64,000 bases of DNA from Liopterus haemorrhoidalis (Eukaryota; Arthropoda; Insecta; Coleoptera; Dytiscidae), in contig OZ020624.1 in NCBI GenBank assembly GCA_963971575.1, positions 13,912,625-13,976,624 of the forward strand, in the 5' to 3' direction. Positions within the stretch are counted from its first letter, which is position 1. The number at the start of each line of letters is the position of its first letter. This document shows positions 32,346 through 41,839 of the stretch, in pieces. Position numbers and translations under genes: made by a program. Under the pieces are notes generated by a model. That model saw only the letters and a list, made by a program, of their open reading frames with translations. It did not search any database and was not told where the DNA came from.

Positions 32346-33855
32346 AACACAGCCGCAAGCGCCCCGCTACGCGACGCGGCCAACACCGGAGCCTCGCCAC
32401 AGCAACGACGGCCAGCGCCCGAGGCAAGAACTACAGCCTGCGCCCCCCCGCTACGAACGACCAGCAGGTCAACAACAAGACAGCCGGGGTCCGCAACAGG
32501 CTAAAACACTGCCGCAATGCCGCGTCTGTTCATATAGGCACCGGCCCGGCGACTGCATACTTACCGCTCGAAGACCTGCCGCGTCCGCGGCCGGTAGAGC
32601 GCCCCATCCTGAAGAACGGGTAAAAGGCCCCGAAGACGGACTGGCCCTTTACGCCGTTGGAGGCAAAAAGCTGCCAACTATAAACGTGCGCATCAATGGG
32701 CGAAACGCGCGAGCACTCTTGGACACTGCCGCCGCATACAACTGTCTGAGCTCAGACTATGCGAGCGCGGCCGCATCCGTTCAGAAGTCGCTACCGTTAG
32801 CAGCGCACGGGCAGGAAATGCGCGTCTCAGGCGAGGAGACGGCGCAAATAGAGATAGAGAAGTCACAGACGCAGGGAAGTTTTCTTATCTGTGACGACCT
32901 CCGAATAGACTGCCTCCTAGGTTATCCTTGGCTTACGGCTCAGCAAGCCACGATAGACCTGCAGCACCAGTGCCTACACTTCGGTACCGGCCCGCGTCAC
33001 ACCATATACTGGGAAACGCCCGCCGGAAAACCCGACTCAGCACAACCGTCCGTATCTGCGATCTACACGCTCGATCGCCGACCGGAGAACGAGCTCCCAG
33101 ACGTTCTCTCTCGCAAACATCCAGGCGAGGAGAGAAACCAGCTCACATCAGACGGGGAGGCGCGGGTGATTTCAACCGAGCCCGGCAAAATCAACGCGCT
33201 CCCAGGCGAGGCAACACTCCCGGAACTCGTCCAGGAAAGCCAGCGGCAAGACGAGAAATCTCAGCACCAGCTGGAGAGATTGCGTGAGCCGCTTGGACCA
33301 AGCGACGCCCGCCGCCGCGACGCGCTGTTTGAGCACGACGGTCTGCTTCGGTACCACTCTAACCCCGGAGAGATCGCGCCGCTCTACGTACCAGAAACGA
33401 TACGTCGACAGGTGATACAGTACCACCACGACGAAGCCGGCCACCCAGGCCGCGAAGAAACGTATCGAGCCGTCACACAGCGATATCTGTGGCCACGACT
33501 CGGACGGGAAGTTCGCAAGCACATACAGAGGTGTCCAACCTGCACCGCCGTCAAGCCACACACGGCCAGGCCAGCAGCACCGCCAGAACCACGGACCCCA
33601 CTGTCTCCGTGTACGCGTCCCGACGCACCACGTGAAGCCGGCCCCATGCCCGCTGTCACCAGAAGACCGACCCAGGTCTCTCCTCAACCTCAACGAAGAC
33701 GTCCCCTCCGACCAGGAAGACGACGCCCCAGCAACCCCCCTCAACAAGGACGCCGCCCCCACTGTGAGCCCCCTGTTCGAGAGACGCTTCCCCAGTGCGC
33801 GAACAAGTTCCCGCGTGAACAGTCAGAGTGCGTCCCTGCTATGCCGCAGCCATAG
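32172..33855 (+). CDS. Gag C-terminus, protease and integrase zinc finger in one frame
   Basis: The open frame starts at 32050; the meaningful part begins in the Pro-rich repeat. Order: CCHC-like knuckle CRVCSYRHRPGDC (about 32520), aspartic protease with ARALLDTAAAYNCLS (about 32710) and CLLGYPWL (about 32910), then abruptly NELPDVLSRKHPGEE (about 33090), the sequence that ends RNase H in gypsy elements, then the integrase HHCC finger (HHDEAGHPG ... CPTC, about 33424-33545) and an Arg/Pro-rich tail. RT, RNase H catalytic part and integrase DDE core are missing. The protease triplet reads D-T-A instead of the usual D-T/S-G. The frame stays open across both deletion junctions. Confidence 0.85.
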
Positions 33856-34152
33856 CCCGCGTGTGTCCCCCAAGTGCCACCTAGTGCGCCGCAAAGACAC
33901 TTATTTACACTTAATTTCATTTCGTTTGTTTCTTTGTTACTATATGTATATCGATGTTTATATTGTTTTTCGTACCGCTCGTGTACTCATGCCGGCGTCA
34001 TGTATGTTCACCACTGTCGCCCGCATATGTTCTATCATTTTTCATATTTTTCAATTGTCTCCTTTTTCCAAAAATTCATAAGTTTTTGTATATCCTTACC
34101 TTCCTGCACTTTTTCTCTCCAACTGAAGCGGCGTGCTTGATTGGTGTCGTCA

Positions 34153-34165
34153 CGCGGGGAGGCTT
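34153..34165 (+). promoter_or_regulatory. Polypurine tract before the 3' LTR
   Basis: GCGGGGAGG followed by CTT directly precedes the 3' LTR. The usual place for plus-strand DNA priming. Confidence 0.6.
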
Positions 34166-34213
34166 TGTCGCCAGGCAGTCTGCGTACGTGCCTGACACAA
34201 AGGTTTTTTTCCG

Positions 34214-34380
34214 TGACGTCACTAATGCTGCACGTGCAGCTTAAGTGTTTATGACTGGGTATTTCCTCGCTCCAAAATCCGAGCCAATCAGAGCGCAGGA
34301 TCCGAGTTAAGCCGTCACCGAACCCGGCCAATAGGAGGGCCGATCGGAGTGGGGGTAAAACACCGGACTTCGAATAAAAA
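34214..34380 (+). promoter_or_regulatory. LTR promoter: CRE, two CCAAT boxes, TATA-like box
   Basis: TGACGTCA (34214-34221), CCAAT at 34284-34288 and 34328-34332, and AATAAAAA (34373-34380). The same order occurs in the 5' LTR (29942-30110) and in the diverged solo LTR (48443-48610). Conservation across copies supports a Pol II promoter; the factors that bind are inferred from the motifs. Confidence 0.6.
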
Positions 34381-34794
34381 CCCGAGCAACTAGAGAATTG
34401 GGACAGTATCCATCAGACAGTATCCATCAGACAGTATCCATCAGACAGTATCCATCAGACAGTATCCATCAGATCAGCAACCAGCAAACAGTCTACCAGA
34501 ATATACCTACGAGAAAATTATCAAGTGAGTTGAAAGAAGTCATCGGTCTAACCGAGAATACAAAAAGAATTTATGCACGCTGCATATTATTGTTTTATTC
34601 ATATATTTCTTTGTTTTGTTTATTTTACAATAACTCTTGCAAGTAACGCTGACACCCCTTAGCGGTGCTTGCGATTGTTATCTGTACTTGTAATACGTAT
34701 GCACAGTGCGCTGATCGCCTCGGCGTGCCTGTGTCCCGTTCGCTGACGGTTTAGCGGACCTCGTCGATACGTATCCACGATCTTTTCTTCACGT

Positions 34795-35508
34795 TTGTCG
34801 CCTCACGTCAACGCCCGTTTTCTTCACGATATTCGCTTCACGTCAACGCCCGTTTTCTCCACGATATTCGCTTCACGTCAACGCCCGTTTTCTGCACATC
34901 TTCTACCGTCTCATCTCTTCAAGTCTACATCCGTTATCGCTACGTTGGCACCGTTCTACGTCCGTAGTCGTCTTGCCTGCCGCCGCCACGTTCGTACCCC
35001 CTGTTACGAACGCACGGTCCCACGCCGCACCAAGAAGCCAACGTCCACGCCGATTTCCGTCGTCGCCTGTTCTGTAGCGCCGCTACAGACCGCTACGACT
35101 CAGACGTCATCAACATCGAGGCCTAGCACTCACACGGCAGTTCAGCCGTTTACGCTGGCCCCCAAGAAGAGAGGAACCGAGTCGCGCCGTCTCCACGCCG
35201 CTGCGTGGAACTACCGGCGGAACCTACGAGCTTGTGAAGCCTCCAGGCCATACCAGGACCTAAAGAAGACAGTGAGGAAGGCCCTCTACGAGGTAGACGA
35301 CCCCAGGACCCGCTGCTTCCCACCGCCGACACCGTCACCGCTCAAGGCAACAGCTCGCCCGCTCGCGCCGCTGTCACCCTTGTCGGTCACCACTCCTACT
35401 TCGGTGGCCACTCCACCGATCACTCCAACTACTCCAGGAACAACGAAGAAGAATCGGAAACTACGGCGCCGCCTACTCGAGCTGTTCGGCTCTTCATCGC
35501 TGCCGTGA
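34795..35508 (+). CDS. LTR-encoded ORF, full copy (237 codons), unknown function
   Basis: A Pro/Ser/Thr-rich, very basic predicted protein inside the LTR. Residues about 1-60 derive from a tandem nucleotide repeat (CGTCAACGCCCGTTTTCT). The middle holds PISVVACSVAPLQTATTQTS and KKRGTESRRLHAAAWNYRRN, and the C-terminus PLSPLSVTTPTSVATPP then TKKNRKLRRRLLELFG. A diverged homologue in the solo LTR keeps this C-terminal half in frame with mostly third-position changes in the basic motif. Being in R/U5, it would lie near the 5' end of the genomic RNA and again at its 3' end. I do not recognise the protein. Confidence 0.55.
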   Translation: MSPHVNARFLHDIRFTSTPVFSTIFASRQRPFSAHLLPSHLFKSTSVIATLAPFYVRSRLACRRHVRTPCYERTVPRRTKKPTSTPISVVACSVAPLQTATTQTSSTSRPSTHTAVQPFTLAPKKRGTESRRLHAAAWNYRRNLRACEASRPYQDLKKTVRKALYEVDDPRTRCFPPPTPSPLKATARPLAPLSPLSVTTPTSVATPPITPTTPGTTKKNRKLRRRLLELFGSSSLP

Positions 35509-35849
35509 ACACAGTGTCGAGCGACACTATCCAGCGACGAACGCCGATCATCGCATAGACCCGTCTTTTTCCTTCTCTCTCTTCCTTTCCTCTTTATTGT
35601 TATATATTAATTATTATTCATTTTCATTATTGTTATCACTTCTATATAGATATTTTTCTCTCTGTTAATAAAAACCATAAACCTAAACTGTCCGACTATT
35701 ATTTTTCAAACCCTGGGGAACCAAGTTTTATCTTTCAGGGCATCTAGAACGGACGCGCATAGTTCAGACTCACCGCAACGCTAGCCGCGGCCGGTAGTAG
35801 TGGCCTCTCACGCAGGGTTCGATCCCCTGGCTGAGTCCGTCCCGCAACA

Positions 35850-35860
35850 AGTTCAACTGG
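35850..35860 (+). pseudogene. Rest of the interrupted Harbinger Myb-like exon
   Basis: After the duplicated AGTT, TCAACTGG ends at a splice donor, GTAAATG (35861). Confidence 0.45.
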
Positions 35861-35942
35861 GTAAATGCTTATTTGTTTTTTTCTTTTTTCTTTGATACTT
35901 GTTTATTTTTTCCATTAATATTTTTTTTGTTATTGTGAACAG

Positions 35943-36054
35943 GAATATACAAAAATCAGAGCCTGAGAAAGAAAGAGGGGCATGTGAAAGAAATCTTCAA
36001 GACAAACTTGTTGAAGAACTCAAAGAAATAAAACAAATTATGATATTTAAATAA
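35943..36054 (+). pseudogene. Last exon of the Harbinger Myb-like gene
   Basis: An 82-bp GT-AG intron (35861-35942) ends in a T-rich tract and TGAACAG. The exon reads IQKSEPEKERGACERNLQDK and LVEELKEIKQIMIF to a TAA at 36052-36054, a helical C-terminus typical of such accessory proteins. The four pieces together make a plausible Myb-like gene split by the LTR element. Confidence 0.5.
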
Positions 36055-36505
36055 GAAGAGAAAAAATCAATAGAAGAAGAAAAAAGCTGCTCATAGAGAA
36101 GACGTTTTAAAACAAATAAAAATAAAAATTAGTTACTAGCCAAGTTAATTAAAAGTAATAGCAAATGTAAAGAAGTTAATTATTTTATAAATAAATAAAC
36201 AACGAACTCATAATTTTTGTCGTTGATACTTCTCGAATTGATGTGATTGAATTGTGATTATTCCTATGTTCCAAAGAGATTGTTCCTATGTTAGTTAAGT
36301 GATACAATAGTATTAATTAGCAAGAATAGCTATTTAGTTTGTTAATTAATGATATATTAATATATTTTTTTATATATAATAACAGTATTTTTTGAATTAT
36401 TAGTTAGTTGTATTTAATTGTCTATATTATTCATTCCTTCTTGTATTTCCCCTTTCATTAGTAGATGTAGCAGGTATCGTTTCTGGTTGAATATCTGCAA
36501 CAGGT
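36055..36505. other. AT-rich spacer between convergent Harbinger genes
   Basis: No gene or repeat recognised. It lies between the plus-strand Myb-like gene and the minus-strand transposase. Confidence 0.5.
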
Positions 36506-36964
36506 TATTCGTCTTGGAATATTAATCCATCACTTCTAGTGAGATTGTATAGGACACAACATGCTTTGATGAAATGGCATATTCGATTGGGACCTTTTAG
36601 TTTTAAATGGTACAGCTGTCTAAATGTTTGTTTCAATACTCCAAATGCGTGTTCAATTGATACTCCAGCTTAATTTCACATTGAAGTTTTTCTGTGCTGC
36701 GTTTAGGTGTCCATTGTCTCTAAATGGAGTAATTAAAAATGGCAAGGGTGTTTATGCACTGACACCTAATATGTAATATGTAATTTCTAAAAACTCTCAT
36801 ATCGTGGTCTGAACCAGAATAGCCAATGAATACATCCAAAAACATTCAATTTTCATCACATATTCCTTGGATTATAACAGAATGGTAATATTTTCTATTA
36901 AAATAATCAGTCGATCTTTCTTCAGGTCTGTCTATCCTAATATGTGTTCCATCTATAGAACCTG
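36506..36964 (-). pseudogene. PIF/Harbinger transposase (DDE_Tnp_4) fragment
   Basis: The minus-strand translation reads SIDGTHIRIDRPEERSTDYF, NRKYYHSVIIQGICDE, DVFIGYSGSDHDMRVFRN, EHAFGVLKQTFRQLYHL. These are the GxxDGTHI (first Asp), PGSxHDxRVF (second Asp) and ExxFGxLKxRF (Glu) blocks of PIF/Harbinger transposases. Several stops and shifts are present. The first block follows an acceptor-like TTTCAG, so an upstream exon with the HTH existed but is replaced at about 36990 by repeat copy A. Confidence 0.8.
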
Positions 36965-37322
36965 AAATCACATAGATAATTAAAAAATTAATGTGAAGTG
37001 TGAATTTCCACACATTTCAGGGTTTTGCAGGAATTTAGTAAGTGAATGATGATTATTTGGGATGCCAAAACAAATTTTGGGTCCGGTGTCGTATATATAC
37101 ACACGAATTTTCAAATTTTTCAAACGGTGTCTGAAAGTAGGTCATTCAAGTAGTATTTTTCAGAAAAAAAAATTGCGGGTTATCGCGATTTTCTTGAGTT
37201 ACAAAGGTAAAAGTTTTGTAAAATGCATTGTTGTAATTACATTATTTGTCAAAAGATGGCAGCATAGAACGTGCTACACTGTTCCGTAGAATGTTTTTGT
37301 TATTAAACATACCCTAACCTAA

Positions 37323-39236
37323 GATAGTGTTTTGTCATTAAACTAGAAGATATGTAGCTCGCTCCGCTTGGTTCTACTAGCCTAATACGCTCCTAACCTA
37401 ACCTAAAATAATGTTTTGTCATTAAACTAAAAAGTAGATCGCTCGCTCCAGTTGCATTTTACTTACCTACCCTAACCTAAAATAGTGTTTTTGTCATTAA
37501 TTTAGAAAGTAGGTAGCTCGCTTCGCTCGGCTTCTTCTAACCAAACCCTTACTAACCTAACCTAACCTAAGATAGTGTTTTGTCATTAAACTAGAAGATG
37601 GGTAGCTCGCTTCGCTTGGCTTCTTCTAACCAAACCCTTACTAACCTAACCTAACCTAAGATAGTGTTTTGTCATTAAACTAGAAGATGGGTAGCTCGCT
37701 TCGCTCGGCTTCTTCTAACCAAACCCTTACTAACCTAACCTAACCTATGATAGTGTTTTGTCATTAAATTAGAAGATGTGTAGCTCGCTTCGCTCGGCTT
37801 CTTCTAACCAAACCCTTACTAATCTTACCTAACCTAAGAAAGTGTTTTGTCACTAAACTAGAAGATGGGTAGCTCGCTTCGCTCGGCTCTTCTAACCAAA
37901 CCCTTACTAGCCTAACCTAGCCTAAGATAGTGTTTTGTCATTAAACTAGAAGATGGGTAGCTCGCTTCGCTCGGCTTCTTCTAACCAAACCCTTACTAAC
38001 CTAACCTAACCTAAGATAGTGTTTTGTCATTAAACTAGAAGATGGGTAGCTCGCTTCGCTCGGCTTTTTCTAACCAAACCCTTACTAACCTAACCTAACC
38101 TAAGATAGTGTTTTGTCATTAAACTAGAAGATGGGTAGCTCGCTTCGCTCGGCTTCTTCTAACCAAACCCTTACTAACCTAACCTAACCTAAGATAGTGT
38201 TTTATCATTAAACTAGAAGATGGGTAGCTCGCTTCGCTCGGCTTCTTCTAACCAAACCCTTACTAACCTAACCTAACCTAAGATAGTGTTTTGTCACTAA
38301 ACTAGAAGATGGGTAGCTCGCTTCGCTCGGCTTCTTCTAACCAAACCCTTACTAACCTAATCTAACCTATGATAGTGTTTTGTCATTAAATTAGAAGATG
38401 TGTAGCTCGCTTCGCTCGGCTTCTTCTAACCAAACCCTTACTAATCTTACCTAACCTAAGAAAGTGTTTTGTCACTAAACTAGAAGATGGGTAGCTCGCT
38501 TCGCTCGGCTCTTCTAACCAAACCCTTACTAGCCTAACCTAGCCTAAGATAGTGTTTTGTCATTAAACTAGAAGATGGGTAGCTCGCTTCGCTCGGCTTC
38601 TTCTAACCAAACCCTTACTAACCTAATCTAACCTATGATAGTGTTTTGTCATTAAATTAGAAGATGTGTAGCTCGCTTCGCTCGGCTTCTTCTAACCAAA
38701 CCCTTACTAATCTTACCTAACCTAAGAAAGTGTTTTGTCACTAAACTAGAAGATGGGTAGCTCGCTTCGCTCGGCTTCTTCTAACCAAACCCTTACCAAC
38801 CTAACCTAACCTAAGATAGTGTTTTGTCATTAAACTAGAAGATGGGTAGCTCGCTTCGCTCGGCTTTTTCTAACCAAACCCTTACTAACCTAACCTAACC
38901 TAAGATAGTGTTTTGTCATTAAACTAGAAGATGGGTAGCTCGCTTCGCTCGGCTTCTTCTAACCAAACCCTTACTAACCTAATCTAACCTATGATAGTGT
39001 TTTGTCATTAAATTAGAAGATGTGTAGCTCGCTTCGCTCGGCTTCTTCTAACCAAACCCTTACTAATCTTACCTAACCTAAGAAAGTGTTTTGTCACTAA
39101 ACTAGAAGATGGGTAGCTCGCTTCGCTCGGCTCTTCTAACCAAACCCTTACTAGCCTAACCTAGCTTAAGATAGCGTTTTGTCATTAAACTAGAAGATGG
39201 GTAGCTCGCTTCGCTCGGCTTCTTCTAACCAAACCA
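37323..39236. repeat. 89-bp satellite array, about 21 units, with CCTAA triplets
   Basis: Unit: GATAGTGTTTTGTCATTAAA, then a GTAGCTCGCTTCGCTCGGC block, CTAACCAAACCCTTACTAAC and CTAACCTAACCTAA. Starts at 37571 and 37660 give the 89-bp period. Variants (TATGATAG, TAAGAAAG, GGCTCTTC, AGCCTAACCTAGCC) recur in the same order, so higher-order blocks have been copied. Most units contain two to three CCTAA copies, the complement of the insect telomere repeat. The first three units are the most diverged. Confidence 0.93.
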
Positions 39237-39250
39237 AGTAACAAGTGTTT

Positions 39251-39252
<2 letters not shown>

Positions 39253-39313
<61 letters not shown>
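39253..39313. repeat. (TA)n microsatellite
   Basis: About 30 TA units directly after the satellite array. Confidence 0.95.
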
Positions 39314-39320
<7 letters not shown>

Positions 39321-39501
39321 AAGCAGCGAGTATAACTAATAGGTAACATATTTAGTTATAATATCTTCTGGTATTTCTTTTCGACCTTGAAATATATTAA
39401 ATAATGTAGTCGCTTATTGGGATATTAGGTCAATAAAAAAAAAAATTACTTATTCATATATTTCAATAGACCGGTTTCGACAATTTATTGTCTTCTTCAG
39501 T

Positions 39502-39539
39502 ATCTCTGAGGAAAATCAGTGTCAATTTTCCTCAGAGAT
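39502..39539. repeat. Perfect 15-bp hairpin
   Basis: ATCTCTGAGGAAAAT, spacer CAGTGTCA, then its exact reverse complement. It follows GACCGGTTTCGACAATTTAT (about 39470), a motif I associate with dispersed insect repeats. Confidence 0.8.
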
Positions 39540-39636
39540 TTAGCAGTGTAATTCGTTCACAGCTGGCATTTAGTTTATAAAGTACCCAATGATAGCGCTG
39601 CGATAGATATCGAATTTAAGTTCATTTTACGAATAT

Positions 39637-39953
39637 CTAACCTAAAATTGCAAGTTATAAAAGTGAAAAATAATTAAAACTGTGTAAAAAATTAACAATT
39701 TCCGTACCTAATATAATTTATTTAAGCTATTACTAACCAAACCTAACCTAAGATAGTGTTTAGTCATTAAACTAACAGGTAGGTAGATAGCTCGCTTCAC
39801 ATCCGTTGCATTCAGCAACCTAGCTAAACCTAGCGCTGTGGTAAGCGTTGATATATGGAGAAATCTAACCTAAAATTGCAAGTTAAAAAGTGAAAAATAA
39901 TTAAAACTGTGAAGAAAACTAACGATTTCCGTACCTAATATAATTTATTATTA
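39637..39953. repeat. Direct duplication, about 232-bp offset
   Basis: 39637-39722 and 39869-39953 share TAACCTAAAATTGCAAGTTA and ATTTCCGTACCTAATATAAT. A degenerate satellite unit (39730-39800) lies between them, so the array once reached further right. Confidence 0.75.
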
Positions 39954-40358
39954 TCTAAGAAAGATGTCCCTACAAAAAAATCATGAAAATAATGTAAATT
40001 GAGTGTGTATATATACGGCACCAGAGCCCAAATTTTATATTAAAATACTGTTTTTGTTAATTTTAATTCGAACGCCTAATACCATTATTTAGGTTTCTAA
40101 ATATGTGCAGTATTTTTTTTTATATAGCAAGGTTCATTAAGAATTTTAAAAATGGCTTCCATTGGTTGTTATAAGTTCCGCCCTTCTGATTTCGTGTACA
40201 TTGAAACAGAATTAAATTATAATCTACACAATTTCCACTGGTTATTAAATTTACGCTTTTAAATATTAAATGCAAAATTTGCCAAAATATAACTAGAATT
40301 TTGAAAAAATAATTTAAACAATATAAAAATTAAAAAAAAAAAAAAAAAATCTCTTCTC

Positions 40359-40430
40359 GCAGGGTTCGATCCCTTTCGGATCGAGTTACTTGGGTGAAAC
40401 GCCAGCGTCAAAACCACTACACCAGCATAC
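40359..40430 (-). ncRNA. tRNA-Glu-like module in repeat copy A
   Basis: On the minus strand GGTGTAGTGGTTTTGACGC resembles an A box and D-arm, GCGTTTCACCCAAG an anticodon stem-loop with TTC (Glu type), and GGATCGAACCC a B box. A T run follows on the minus strand, as a Pol III terminator would. Stems are imperfect, so it is a tRNA-derived sequence, not a functional tRNA. Confidence 0.5.
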
Positions 40431-40542
40431 ACGTTCCATTGTAGCGTGTTACAAAGCTATAACTTGTGTACATTATTAGCCAAAAATCACAAAAAATGTG
40501 TTTTTTTCCAAAAACGTAATCTGATCAAAAATTCCTGTTGTA

Positions 40543-41839
40543 GGGTCATTGTGCTAGTGGTCAGCCATTTAAGGACATCATGATTTTCAACACGTCGCAA
40601 ATATCGTACTTCTACTAATTAAAAATTAAAAAACACATATTTAATTATTTAAATGTTTAAGTTTATTGTTCATTATTTATTTTACAAAAATGCATATAAG
40701 TTATGCATGATAAGAAAAAGAAGAAGTGTTGAAAATAGAAACAGAAAGTATGATACAAAGAATCGAAAGACTGGAAAATAAAGAGGAAGAACAAGAAAAA
40801 AGAAAGAGGAAAAATAATATCATTATAAAAGGAAATATAGGAAGAAATAACCTGGACACGAAGGAATTCATAAAAACAGCTGGGAGTGGATGTTGACATC
40901 AAAGAAGCTTATAAAATAATTACGAAAAATTAGACTGATTTAACAGTGTGGCGATGCAAAATTGGGAAGAAAACAAAAGATCCTGGCAAGTAAAAACAAA
41001 TTAAAAGAAAAAAAGATATACACCATGACTTTATCTCAAGAGAAAGGACGATCCAGGGAAAACTGAGGAATGTGGCGAAAGTAGAAAGAGAAAAAGGTAA
41101 CCACATGGCCGTAGGATACAAAACAGTTAATATCGGCGGAAAATGGTATAAATGGAACGAGAAGGAAGAAAATTCTACTATTTCTATCCAAAACTAATGT
41201 AAAAACAATTGGTGGCCGATTACTGGTATTCAATGTTCAATAGTCAGCCAGGTTCTAAAAAGCCAAACTGACTTCTGGTTTTTAAATTAATGATAGAAAA
41301 AGAAATAAATTTATCCGAGCAAAACAGAAACATTATTTTCCTGAATGTAGGAGAGAAATAAAATATTCCAGTTTCTAAAACCCCAGTTGTCAGCCACGTA
41401 GGCTGACTACTAGAATTTTCCAAAAATTGTTCGCCAGTAGTCAGCCTCATTAAGTATTTAATAAATCGAAGACATCTATGTTGAAAAACTTTTTTATTAT
41501 AATAATTAATGTTCGAAATATTTGTCCTAAATAAATTTATAGTAAAACATACAATAATTACCTCGTACAATATTCGAATCATACACTGCCTCACTAACCA
41601 TAACTGGACTCAACACAGAGTATATGTTTAGACATGTTGCTGAGGTTGACTTCTTTTATTTATATTTAATGTTGAGAGACATCTATTCTTATTGGTTGAA
41701 AGTAATCGAAAAGAAGAAAGACGGCTGAATACTGGCATATAAAATTTTAAATATTTAGTTGGGATATTAAACTATTATTTAAGTTTTAATTTTAAAAAGG
41801 CCGACTACTGGAACAGGCTGACTACTTGCACACTGACCC
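40543..41839. mobile_element. TA-flanked TIR transposon inside repeat copy A
   Basis: TA at 40541-40542 and 41840-41841. Left end GGGTCATTGTGCTAGTGGTC; right end, reverse-complemented, GGGTCAGTGTGCAAGTAGTC; both continue with AGCC. The empty site is seen in copy C. The motif AGTAGTCAGCC recurs at about 41232, 41382-41405 and 41440, so subterminal sites or older ends are repeated inside. It has no transposase but carries a LINE ORF1 fragment. Confidence 0.85.
40720..41195 (+). pseudogene. L1-like LINE ORF1 fragment inside the TA transposon
   Basis: Pieces in shifting frames read IQRIERLENKEEEQ, RKNNIIIKGNIGRNNLDTKE, MQNWEENKR, and a WYKWNEKEE ending. These follow the same order as ORF1 at 53083-53874 (KRNNIVIKGL, LNTWEEKQQ, LWYWDEKRA). 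The transposon therefore holds a remnant of that LINE family. Confidence 0.6.

Larger units (their letters stand above)
29894..35849 (+). mobile_element. Gypsy-type LTR retrotransposon, young, pol-deleted, TSD AGTT
   Basis: Two long LTRs (29894-31339 and 34166-35849) starting TGTCGCC and ending CAACA, flanked by AGTT at 29890-29893 and 35850-35853. The internal region is only 2.83 kb and carries a PBS, gag, a protease, the end of RNase H and the integrase zinc finger. Reverse transcriptase, most of RNase H and the integrase core are absent. The element is much GC-richer than its surroundings. In the LTR parts I compared by eye only about three substitutions and a few indels separate the two, so the insertion is recent. 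Confidence 0.93.
34166..35849 (+). repeat. 3' LTR of the gypsy-type element (1684 bp)
   Basis: TGTCGCC...CAACA. Contains promoter motifs at 34214-34380, five 14-bp tandem repeats from 34404, the complete LTR-encoded ORF (34795-35508), a GTGTCG-AG-CGACAC hairpin (about 35514-35527) and a polyadenylation signal AATAAA (35667-35672). Confidence 0.92.
37079..40028. mobile_element. TIR transposon with 8-bp TSD, carrying a satellite array
   Basis: CAAATTTT at 37071-37078 and 40029-40036 flanks the element. Ends: GGGTCCGGTGTCGTATATAT (left, continuing ACACAC) and, reverse-complemented, GGCTCTGGTGCCGTATATAT (right, continuing ACACAC), so 23 of 26 bases match. Comparison with copies B and C shows exactly one CAAATTTT at the empty site. 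No transposase is present. The 8-bp duplication and ends starting GG could fit Merlin-like elements; superfamily uncertain. Confidence 0.85.

Noticed and set aside
33632..34244. Frames after pol in the LTR element that might be an env gene
   Set aside because: Low-complexity Phe/Ser-rich reading of non-coding sequence before the polypurine tract; no signal peptide or fusion-protein features.
37062..37289. 75-codon frame at the left end of the satellite-bearing transposon
   Set aside because: Crosses the TSD and TIR; no domain. Treated as chance.
37323..39236. A real telomere or subtelomere because of CCTAA repeats
   Set aside because: CCTAA occurs only in twos or threes within an 89-bp unit inside a transposon; no long uninterrupted TTAGG array.
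37323..39236. CRISPR-like array
   Set aside because: Units are contiguous 89-bp satellite repeats without unique spacers, in a eukaryotic transposon.
40359..40430. A functional tRNA gene
   Set aside because: Box-like motifs are present but acceptor and D/T stems do not pair well, and it is part of a dispersed repeat.
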